Shown: positions 26,701 to 33,249 of the stretch, piece by piece
Position numbering within the stretch: the stretch's first letter is position 1
How the letters are laid out: each line of letters starts with the position of its first letter
Source of the DNA: Owenia fusiformis
Lineage: Eukaryota; Annelida; Polychaeta; Sabellida; Oweniidae
Length of the DNA: 64,000 bases
Assembly: GCA_903813345.2 (NCBI GenBank)
Contig: CAIIXF020000002.1
Span: 3,944,001-4,008,000, forward strand
Direction: 5' to 3'
Translations under genes and position numbers: made by a program
The notes under the pieces: generated by a model
What the model saw: only the letters and a program-made list of their open reading frames with translations
Database searches by the model: none
Told to the model about the DNA's origin: nothing

Positions 26701-28200
26701 TTTTAATTGACATTGTACAATTATGGAATGTTCACTTTCTTGTTAAGATGGCCACATTGTGATGAAGACCTTATTTGACTTTAAAAGCAATTTATTCTAA
26801 CGTTTGCGTGTTTTAATTGACATTGTACAATGTAGTGCTCGCTCTCTTGTTTAGATGGCCACATTGTGATGAAGACCTTATTTGACTTTGATGGAGAAAA
26901 TGGGGAATTAACATTCAAGGTAATTATGAACAAACTTAAATTATTTTAGTCTGTAACGGTCTATAATAATATATCTTCTTTGGAACATTGACTCAAGATA
27001 GTTTGTTGAATTCAGTGTGTTTGAATAAACATACAAATTCAAATCATATTATCTTGTCTAAAGTCTAAAATACTTTCAGGCTGGGGACGAAATATCTGTG
27101 ATAAACCAGGTCAATTCTGATTGGTTAACTGGTAAGATAGGTGGCACAACTGGTATCTTCCCAGCATCCTTCATTGGTGACATTCCAGAAAACCTACCAT
27201 CATGTGATAACAATACAGCCCCACCTTTTGAAGAGGATGTAAACAAAAAGGTAAACTCAAGAGCAAGAAGTTTTAGCTTAATGTGAATTTTAAACCAAGG
27301 ATAAAACAATTCTATTCTAATTTAAAAGCATTAATACTGAAACAAACCCAAGTAACGGTATGTAGTCTTGGCACAATTTTACTTTGCCATTGGATGAAAT
27401 GAGATAAAAGAATGAATGATGAGGTGAGATGGTTAAGGGATGGATTATGATAAGATTAAGATCACCTTCTCCAATGACCTCAAGATTTTTGATGTTCAGC
27501 TTGTGATGTTACATTCAATCTGGCATTTTCTATCATTTATGGGATGTCATAAATTTTCAGGAATTTTACTATTATGATACATGTATATGTAATAAGTACC
27601 TTCACCAAAATATAGATTTTTTGACATAAAAATCTGATATGACAATTTTATGACAAGGAGTGACTATAGTATATTCTTGCGAGAAAGTATAAGAAAATAT
27701 ATATGCTGCCTTTATATTTCCAGGAGGTGCAATATTACGCAATAGCAACATTTCCATTTGAAGCACAATCCGATTCTGATCTAAGCTTCAACACTGGTGA
27801 TAGGATCGCAGTGAATGAACAAATTGATGATGATTGGTTATCAGGAACAATTGGATCTCGAAGTGGTGTTTTTCCAAAAAACTTTGTTGAGATCGAGAAA
27901 ACTTCACCACAAGAGACTTCACCATCGAGTGGTCTCATAAGGACCTCTTCTAATAGTCGAATTAAGACCCCTGAGAGACCGATAGTGACTCCTCAAGGAC
28001 GCGTGGTTTATGATTTCACAGCAGAAGCAGAAGGAGAACTTTCAATGTCAGTTGGCCAGACTGTGTATTTGTTGGAACATGTTAATGCAGAATGGATGAA
28101 AGGAACAATTGACAATGACACTGGTAATTTCCCAGTGAATTATATAGAAATTATTACGCCTCTGCCAGAGTCTCCAAAGCCAGATGAATATAAAATATGA
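14634..28200 (+). CDS. SH3D19: SH3D19-like multi-SH3 adaptor protein (11 exons, 5' end missing)
   Basis: Exons: 14634-14784, 14906-15048, 16710-16795, 17421-19042, 19835-19884, 20911-21035, 21980-22111, 24379-24793, 26855-26919, 27080-27250 and 27724-28200. All join in phase and give about 1145 residues. Residues 1-705 are proline-rich and disordered, with many PxxP SH3-ligand motifs (APPPHRPAPPP, KPPKSP, PPPRPKARPKS) and PTIIRPLKPGK-type blocks like those in vertebrate SH3D19. Five SH3 domains follow at about 709-765, 794-852, 913-970, 990-1047 and 1078-1136. Each has ALYDF-like, W and FPxxF/Y signatures. The count and order match SH3D19 (EEN-binding protein), a cytoplasmic scaffold tied to endophilin and ADAM-protease trafficking. 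That role is family knowledge. The first exon enters in phase 1, so at least one upstream exon with the start codon was not found. Confidence 0.9.
14906..15048 (+). CDS. SH3D19: SH3D19 exon: proline/serine-rich
   Basis: The acceptor TTCTATTTTAG precedes ACGACTTGAG. The donor GTGGGT at 15049 keeps the frame; a GTACTA four bases later would not. It encodes STPAKPPKSPESPVGS and APTPASRP. Confidence 0.8.
15067..15352. mobile_element. GTAGCC-family element in an SH3D19 intron
   Basis: The left end is GGCGTAGCCAGGGGGG and the right end CTGGCTACGCCC. C-runs occur in the middle (15270-15330). The inverted ends mark a non-autonomous TIR element. It begins only 18 bp after the exon at 14906-15048. Confidence 0.7.
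15660..16310. repeat. Degenerate dispersed repeat with internal direct repeats
   Basis: Contains TCTGTCCGTACGTACGTCCA at the left and two internal copies of ATAAGCATGG followed by CATTGTCTAA or CACTGTCTAA, with AGGCGGCCATTTTGA or AGGTGGCCATTTTGA (16010-16200). It resembles the element at 35365-36100 in style (CCGTCC blocks, AAATGGC). It is intronic, with no coding content. Confidence 0.5.
16344..16682 (+). mobile_element. Full-length copy of the TACCCT-ended MITE family
   Basis: Starts TACCCTTTGCAG and ends CTGCGTGCAGGGTA. The flanks ATTTAAATG and ATTATAATG agree at 7 of 9 positions, consistent with a decayed 9-bp target duplication. It ends 27 bp before the acceptor AG-proximal base of the exon at 16710. 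Confidence 0.8.
16710..16795 (+). CDS. SH3D19: SH3D19 exon: proline-rich
   Basis: 86 nt. The acceptor is ATTTCACACAG and the donor GTAAGT. It encodes PSARPTPAPRPQPAKRPA, leaving in phase 0. Confidence 0.82.
17278..17400 (+). mobile_element. Short copy of the TGTCACCACC repeat family
   Basis: Runs from TCTCACCACCAGAAGTGGTG to ATGGCATGTGGTGACATTTT and ATGCCTTATTAAT. It abuts the polypyrimidine tract of the next SH3D19 exon (17421), so the element end lies about 20 bp from a functional splice site. Confidence 0.65.
17421..19042 (+). CDS. SH3D19: SH3D19 large proline-rich exon (541 residues)
   Basis: The largest exon, 1622 nt. The acceptor is TACTTTCCAG; the donor GTAAGT is at 19043. It begins PPPPYVQAM. 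It holds repeated basic-proline motifs: KPLPKRPMS, RPPVPAHRPKS, RPTIIRPLKPGK, SPPPVSPKPKS, RPTIIRPKAKARSRSPSPKR, PPPKPSR, PPPRPKARPKS and PPKPPSP. Many fit PxxPxR or RxxPxxP ligands for SH3 domains, so binding to its own or partner SH3 domains is plausible. No folded domain is seen. A single uninterrupted coding exon of this size and composition is strong evidence that the gene is intact. Confidence 0.93.
19671..19795. mobile_element. GTAGCC-family element, 125 bp
   Basis: The ends CAGTCCCTTAGCCAGGATTT and CTGGCTACGGGCCTG are inverted. The interior has two GGGGGTTCAC blocks and a C-run. It is intronic, about 40 bp upstream of the next exon. Confidence 0.75.
19835..19884 (+). CDS. SH3D19: SH3D19 small exon
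   Basis: 50 nt. The acceptor is GTTTAATTAAG and the donor GTAAGT. It encodes LQRSLSEKSSGPMKAK, a basic, serine-rich linker. It enters in phase 2 and leaves in phase 1, both matching the neighbours. Confidence 0.8.
20133..20655. mobile_element. 523-bp TA-flanked MITE
   Basis: CTGTAGATTGGGTTAATTTG at the left and its exact inverse at the right (CAAATTAACCCAATCTACAG) form perfect terminal repeats of at least 20 bp, with TA on both flanks. TTTGGCG repeats lie subterminally. No transposase frame. A Tc1/mariner-type non-autonomous element inside an SH3D19 intron. Confidence 0.88.
20911..21035 (+). CDS. SH3D19: SH3D19 exon: first half of SH3-1
   Basis: 125 nt. The acceptor is TTTTTATTTTTAG and the donor GTAGCT. 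It encodes a linker and then GVALFDYEAQQSDEISFQ, the ALYDY strand and RT loop of the first SH3. The intron falls in phase 0 right after SFQ. Confidence 0.88.
21074..21541 (+). mobile_element. Long copy of the TGTCACCACC repeat family
   Basis: Starts TATTATGTCACCACCAAAAA and ends GGTGACACATTGTCATG followed by TTATGCCTTG. Inside are two direct repeats containing AAAAAGGTCTTTTTTCAACT and TTGCTTCAAATTGACCAA. Its closest relative is 32281-32934. Confidence 0.75.
21980..22111 (+). CDS. SH3D19: SH3D19 exon: second half of SH3-1
   Basis: 132 nt, phase 0. The acceptor is CTCTTTTCACAAG and the donor GTAAGA. It encodes VGDVVLLIRKIDPFWYYGK then EGLFPTNFVEVVEQLP. Trp in FWYYG and the PTNF strand complete the SH3 peptide-binding groove. 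The open frame starting at 21722 is intron read-through into this exon. Confidence 0.9.
22593..22899 (+). mobile_element. 307-bp TIR element (CAAGGAGGATTGGCT ends)
   Basis: It begins CAAGGAGGATTGGCTCCCAG and ends GGAAGCCAATCCTCCTTG. A second copy lies in reverse orientation at 31731-32036 (306 bp), sharing the ATATTTTCCAACAATGAAAA block. It is in an SH3D19 intron. Confidence 0.82.
22938..24221. repeat. Composite element rich in CGGGAGTTTTTACGGGAG minisatellite
   Basis: Short repeats of the type CGGGAGTTTTTACGGGAGAT occupy 22970-23330 and 23870-24190. Inverted ends GTGCCAACCT (22941) and AGGTTGGCAAG (24207) suggest one insertion with subterminal minisatellites. The left block drifts to CGGTAGATTT, the right to GGGAGTTATACCA. 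An open frame of 135 codons at 23790 is only this repeat read through. Confidence 0.65.
24379..24793 (+). CDS. SH3D19: SH3D19 exon: complete SH3-2 plus acidic linker
   Basis: 415 nt. The acceptor is CATTCTTGCAG; the donor GTAGGT leaves in phase 1. SH3-2 reads CMARFDFEGENDSDLSF through DEWLKGE to KTGLFPVTFVEII. Unlike SH3-1 and SH3-3 it has no internal intron. The linker is acidic (LTAWDDDPPVVGDKGG). Read-through past the donor to 24999 is intron. Confidence 0.92.
25172..26890 (+). repeat. Exon-derived satellite: 15 decoy copies of an SH3D19 acceptor plus partial exon
   Basis: Units of about 107-111 bp repeat head to tail. Every unit contains the intron end (CTCTCTTGTTTAG or TTTCTTGTTAAG) and the first 38 nt or so of the SH3D19 exon at 26855: ATGGCCACATTGTGATGAAG, ACCTTATTTGACTTT. 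After that point the decoys turn into AAAAGCAATTTATT and stop (TAA), whereas the last copy continues into the true exon (GATGGAGAAAATGGGG). Exon heads start near 25231, 25341, 25448, 25558, 25663, 25773, 25879, 25987, 26094, 26203, 26311, 26421, 26531, 26638 and 26747, with the real one at 26855. Two sub-types (GTGCTCGCTCTC and ATGTTCACTTTC) alternate unevenly. Confidence 0.96.
26855..26919 (+). CDS. SH3D19: SH3D19 exon: first half of SH3-3
   Basis: 65 nt. The acceptor TCTCTTGTTTAG is shared with many satellite copies; the donor is GTAATT. It encodes GHIVMKTLFDFDGENGELTF, the first strands of SH3-3, and leaves in phase 0 after FK. That is the same position at which SH3-1 is split. It is the last unit of the upstream array and the only one with a complete exon and donor. 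Confidence 0.9.
27080..27250 (+). CDS. SH3D19: SH3D19 exon: second half of SH3-3
   Basis: 171 nt, phase 0 at both ends. The acceptor is ATACTTTCAG and the donor GTAAAC. It encodes AGDEISVINQVNSDWLTGK, then TTGIFPASFIGDI and an acidic linker. Confidence 0.92.
27724..28200 (+). CDS. SH3D19: SH3D19 terminal exon: SH3-4 and SH3-5
   Basis: 477 nt, ending in TGA at 28198. The acceptor is TTATATTTCCAG. SH3-4: YYAIATFPFEAQSDSDLSF, then DDDWLSGTI and SGVFPKNFVEI; the usual ALYDF is altered to AIATFPF. A serine/proline linker follows. SH3-5: GRVVYDFTAEAEGELSM, then NAEWMKGTI and TGNFPVNYIEII. The protein ends about nine residues after SH3-5, as expected for SH3D19. Confidence 0.93.
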   Translation, partial: EVQYYAIATFPFEAQSDSDLSFNTGDRIAVNEQIDDDWLSGTIGSRSGVFPKNFVEIEKTSPQETSPSSGLIRTSSNSRIKTPERPIVTPQGRVVYDFTAEAEGELSMSVGQTVYLLEHVNAEWMKGTIDNDTGNFPVNYIEIITPLPESPKPDEYKI

Positions 28201-28273
28201 TGCCTGTTCAACATCATTTATAGTGAAATATACAGATATTTTATTCTGTTCCATGTCTGCATCTTTCACAAGT

Positions 28274-30303
28274 AATATTTCCTGATACAGTAGTGTGCAA
28301 GGGAACATTCCCTGATGAGTGTATGGGGAATATTCCCTGATGCCAGGAGTGTGAGTGGAATATTTTTTAATGACAAGATTGTGTGTGAGGGGAATATTCC
28401 CTAATGACAGGAGTGGGAGGGGAATATTCTTTGATGACAGGATTGTGAGGGAAATATTCTTCAATGACAAGAGTGTGTGTGAGGGGAATATTCCCTAATG
28501 ACAGGAGTGTGAGTGGAATATTCCCTGATGCCAGGAATGTGAGGGGAATATTCTTTAATGACAAGAGTGTGTGTGAGGGGAATATTCCCTAATGACAGGA
28601 GTGGGAGGGGAATATTCTTTGATGACAAGAGTGTGTGTTAGGGGGAATATCCCCTAATGACAGGAGTGTGAGTGGAATATTCCCTGATGCCAGGAATGTG
28701 AGGGGAATATTCTTTAATGACAAGAGTGTGTGTGAGGGGAATATTCCCTAATGACAGGAGTGGGAGGGGAATATTTTTTGATGACAAGAGTGTGTGTTAG
28801 GGGAATATCCCCTAATGACAGGAGTGTGAGTGGAATATTATTTAATGCCAGGAGTGTTAGGGGAATATTCTTTAATGACAATAGTGTGTGTGAGGGGAAT
28901 ATTCCCTAATAAGAGGAGTGAGGGGGAATATTCCCTGATGCCAGGAGTGTGAGTGGAATATTCTTTAATGCCAAGAGTGTGTGTGAGTGGAATATTTCCT
29001 AATGACAGGAGTGGGAGGGGAATATTTTTTGATGACAAGAGTGTGTGTGAGGGGAATATTCCCTAATGACAGGAGTGGGAGGGGAATATTTTTTGATGAC
29101 AAGAGTGTGTGTTAGGGGAATATCCCCTAATGACAGGAGTGTGAGTGGAATATTATTTAATGCCAGGAGTGTTAGGGGAATATTCTTTAATGACAATAGT
29201 GTGTGTGAGGGGAATATTCCCTAATAAGAGGAGTGAGGGGGAATATTCCCTGATGCCAGGAGTGTGAGTGGAATATTCTTTAATGCCAAGAGTGTGTGTG
29301 AGTGGAATATTTCCTAATGACAGGAGCGTAAGGGGAATATTCCCTGATGCCAGGAGTGTGAGGGAAATATTCTTTAATGACAAGAGTGTGTGTGAGGGGA
29401 ATATTCCCTAATAACAGGAGTGTGAGTGGAATATTCCCTAATGCCAGGAGTGTTAGGGGAATATTCTTTAATGACAAGAGTGTGTGTGAGGGGAATATTC
29501 CCTAATAACAGGAGTGTGAGTGGAATGTTCCCTGATGCCAGGAGTGTGGGTGGAATATTCTTTAATGACAAGAGTGTGTGTGAGGGGAATATTCCCTAAT
29601 GACGGGAGTGTGAGGGGAATATTCCCTTATGACGGGAGTGTGAGGGGAATATTCCCTAATGACGGGAGTGTGAGGGGAATATTCCCTAATGACAGGAGTG
29701 TGAGGGGAATATTCCCTAATGACAGGAGTGTGAGTGGAATATTCCCTGATGCCAGGGGTGTGAGGGGAATATTCTTTAATGACAAGAGTGTGTGTGAGGG
29801 GAATATTCCTCTCAAACAGGAGTGTGAGTGGAATATTCCCTATTGCCAGGAGTGTTAGGGGAATATTCTTTAATGACAAGAGTGTGTGTAAGGGGAATAT
29901 TCCCTAATAACAGGAGTGTGAGTGGAATGTTCCCTGATGCCAGGAGTGTGAGTGGAATATTCTTTAATGACAAGAGTGTGTGTGAGGGGAATATTCCCTA
30001 ATGACGGGAGTGTGAGGGGAATATTCCCTAATGACGGGAGTGTGAGGGGAATATTCCCTAATGACAGGAGTGTGAGGGGAATATTCCCTAATGACAGGAG
30101 TGTGAGTGGAATATTCCCTGATGCCAGGGGTGTGAGGGGAATATTCTTTAATGACAAGAGTGTGTGTGAGGGGAATATTCCCTAATAACAGGAGTCTGAG
30201 GGGAATATCCCCTCATGGCAGAAGTCTTGAGGGGAACATTCCCTGATGAAAGGGGTGTGAGGGGAATATTCCCAAAAATGAGAGCAGTGTGAGGGGAATA
30301 TTA
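28274..30303. repeat. Minisatellite of GGGGAATATTCCCTAATGAC units after the SH3D19 stop
   Basis: About 2 kb of units of roughly 29-33 bp, each containing the palindrome GGGAATATTCCC or a variant (GGAATATTCTTTAATG), then GACAGGAGTGTGAG or GACAAGAGTGTGTGTGAG. Higher-order copies exist: the block at 28826-28990 recurs at 29140-29300, and 29560-29790 recurs at 29970-30170. It starts 74 bp after the stop codon and so may be transcribed as 3' UTR. Many long open frames on both strands here are products of the repeat, not genes. Confidence 0.95.
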
Positions 30304-30448
30304 CTTTTGAAATTGACCCAGGTATTTCCTCAAAACATTATTCAATAACTGGTTTTCTATTCACTGCTCTGTTTTTTATTCTGTTAAACTACATACTGTA
30401 TATGGTGTCATGTATAAAGGGGCCTAGTTCTCAATTTAGGATATTAAA

Positions 30449-30580
30449 CATCAAAGTGTACAAAATATTCACACATTCACAGAGGCTCAGGTTTTTACAG
30501 GGAATGTGCCTCAATTTGACAAAATATTCACACATTCACAGAGGCTCAGGTTTTTACAGGGGAATGTGCCTCAACTTGAA
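30449..30580. repeat. Direct duplication, about 68 bp
   Basis: Two adjacent copies of ACAAAATATTCACACATTCA, CAGAGGCTCAGGTTTTTACA and GGGAATGTGCCTCAA. Confidence 0.85.
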
Positions 30581-30664
30581 GGCAGAAAACAAACAGTGAG
30601 CTCTTATATCACACTACGTATATTACTGCTATTGGTTTTAAAGGAATATAATGGCACAGGTGCT

Positions 30665-30852
30665 TAAATTTGTTATCTTTTCATGTACTTTCTAATTATT
30701 TTGTTAGCTTTTCATGTACTTTCTAATTATTTTGTTATCTTTTCATGTACTTTCTAATTATTTTGTTAGCTTTTCATGTACTTTCTAATTATTTTGTTAT
30801 CTTTTCATGTACTTTCTAATTATTTTGTTATCTTTTCATGTACTTTTTAATC
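30665..30852. repeat. 31-bp tandem repeat, about 6 copies
   Basis: The unit is TTGTTATCTTTTCATGTACT plus TTCTAATTATT, with TTATC/TTAGC variants. Confidence 0.9.
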
Positions 30853-31164
30853 ATTTCTAATGTACTTTACATTAGACATGAATGTGTACACAAAATAGTT
30901 ACTGTTCATGTGTATAATGCATATAAACAGTGGATTACACTTATATTCAATGTTGACACACTTATACTGAATATATAAATAATATGTACATGTACATATA
31001 AATTATAGTTAATGCTCAAGGGATGAAAAAGATATTTTTCTATCTGAAAGGTGTTATATCTTGTCAGTTTAATTGCAGGTTTTAGTAATGTGAATTGAGA
31101 ATATTATATTGAAAGTGGCATAGGTATTCCCAAAAATTGGAATGAAATGTTTGCCTTATTAATA

Positions 31165-31265
31165 TTTCATTGGCATATTCATTTATTTCATTGGCATATT
31201 CATTTATTTCATTGGCATATTCATTTATTTCATTGGCATATTTATATATTTCATTGGCATATTGT
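31165..31265. repeat. 21-bp tandem repeat, about 5 copies
   Basis: The unit is CATATTCATTTATTTCATTG followed by G. It yields a repetitive open frame that is not a gene. Confidence 0.9.
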
Positions 31266-31730
31266 TGCTATGTAACTCATCACTATGGGATATATATTAA
31301 AATATGTAGTCTTGCTTCAAGACTGTTATCCCCCTCCCTCCCCCTCTTATATACTTCTCCAACACAACACCTCCTGGTGTAAAGTTAATAGGGGAGGGGG
31401 TCTGGGTCTTGGTGCAAGACTGTAAAATATGTAGATCATTAAATGTTAATTAATGCATTTAAAAATTGGTGCTGGTCACCTCGCTTCCTGATAAATTAAA
31501 CTACAGATTGAGTTCAGCCTGGCCTCGGAATAATGTAATAACAATGAACAGTGAATATGTTATTTGATTGGTTGAAAATATTGAGCCATGCTTAATTAAT
31601 TGTTCTGATCAGAAAGTGTATATTAAGCTCTTTTGCATTTGACATTTTGTATAATTGTTTTAAATAGAATGATACAGAGGCATAAAATGTTTATGTTTCT
31701 CAAAAATCAAACCAATATTTAGTTTTTATG

Positions 31731-32036
31731 CAAGGAGGATTGGCTCCCAGAATGCAACATCAGCATTCTGTTCCATATATATTCCATATATGGGCATGTT
31801 GTGATACAAAATTCGAATTCAAACAGCCAGCATTTTGTTCACTTCAAAATTTGTATCTTGAATTTCCTAACAAAAAATTCCAAAACTCACAAAAAATGAT
31901 CAAAATATTGGTTTGACACTTTTGAATTGTTTATTTTGAATTTTTAGTCGGTTTTAATTTCAGAAAATAACGACATTTCGACGTTTTCATTGTTGGAAAA
32001 TATCAAGGATCGATTCTGGGAGCCAATCCTCATTGG
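31731..32036 (-). mobile_element. 306-bp TIR element, inverted partner of 22593-22899
   Basis: It begins CAAGGAGGATTGGCTCCCAG and ends CTGGGAGCCAATCCTCATTG. The interior matches the intronic copy at 22593-22899 in reverse (TTTTCATTGTTGGAAAATAT). Confidence 0.82.
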
Positions 32037-32280
32037 TTTTTATGTCACAACCACTGCCAGTGTTTGGCAGTTGGTGTTTCATATACAATGATAACTAAGA
32101 TTTTGCCAGAACGAGGCTGGAGGTAACAATGGTCAATCAGACATTTTGAGAATTTGATTTGGAGCATGGCGAACCATTTAAGTATGGAGTAAATACTTGC
32201 TCGTGTAGATATCATATCCATTGGTGGATAACAATTGTATCACTCATAAGAGATAGGATATCCCGGAAGTGTGTGATTTT

Positions 32281-32934
32281 TATTATGTCACCACCAAAAA
32301 GTGGTGACATATTGTTATGGTTTACGTTTTTTTGACGGCGGTTGTTAGTTGGCGGTTGGTGATCTGTAACAAATTCTTACAACTTCCAATAACTTAACAA
32401 ATACTGTTTAGACTGACTTAAATTTGTTTTAAAATCATCTACAAGTTTTCAGAAGTTCAAGTTTGACTTTATAGCTAAGATTTGACCTTCTCAAGATCAA
32501 AAAAGGTCAAAAAGGTCTTTTTCCAACTTGCTTCAAATTGACCAATTTTTTTCTCAAAATCATCTACAAGTCATCAGAAGTTCAAATCTGACTTTAGATC
32601 TGAGGTTTGACCTCCAATGACCTTCTCAAGGTCAAAAAGGTACTTTTCTAACTTGTTTCAAATTGACCAATTTTTTTTCAAAATTATTGATAAGTTCTCA
32701 AAAGATCAAATCTGACTATAGATTGGACCTTCAATGACAATCTCAAGTTCAAAAAGATTTGACCTTCAATGACCTTCTCAAGGTCAAAAAGGTCTTTTTT
32801 CATCTTGCTACAAATTGACCAATCCTTTTTTTCAAAATCATCTACAAGTTATCAGAAGATCAAATCTGACTTACGATACTCATAATATTATGAGCAACTA
32901 GGTGGTGACATTTTGTCATGTTAATGCCTTGTTA
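32281..32934 (+). mobile_element. Longest copy of the TGTCACCACC repeat family
   Basis: Begins TATTATGTCACCACCAAAAA and ends GGTGACATTTTGTCATGTTA then ATGCCTTGTTA. It carries four internal repeats around AAGGTCAAAAAGGTC and CTTGCTTCAAATTGACCAA. A 29-bp tandem array begins directly at its right end. Confidence 0.8.
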
Positions 32935-32939
32935 TTCAT

Positions 32940-33245
32940 ATTTTCATCTTATGTTATCATGACATATTATCTTATGTACATGTTATCTTGACATATTATC
33001 TTATGCACATGTTATCATGACATATTATCTTATGAACGTGTTATCTTGACATATTATCTTATGTACATGTTATCATGACATATTATCGTATGTACATGTT
33101 ATCTTGACATATTATCTTATGTACGTGTTATCATGACATTATCTTATGTACATGTTATCATGACATATTATCTTATGTACATGTTATCATGACATATTAT
33201 CTTATGTACATGTTATCATTACATATTATCTTATGTACATGTACT
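32940..33245. repeat. 29-bp tandem repeat, about 11 copies
   Basis: The unit is ACATGTTATCATGACATATT plus ATCTTATGT, with ATCTTGAC variants. It abuts the repeat element ending at 32934. Confidence 0.92.
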
Positions 33246-33249
33246 CTTA

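Noticed and set aside
25172-26890. Could look like a CRISPR array: direct repeats with alternating spacer-like parts
   Set aside because: The units are contiguous near-identical satellite monomers in a eukaryotic intron, the 'spacers' are not unique, and there are no cas genes.
28048-30185. Many open frames of 60-140 codons on both strands (repeats of NIPLTLLSLG and GIFPNDGSVR)
   Set aside because: They are translations of the GGGAATATTCCC minisatellite in different frames, with no start context, splice logic or family signature.
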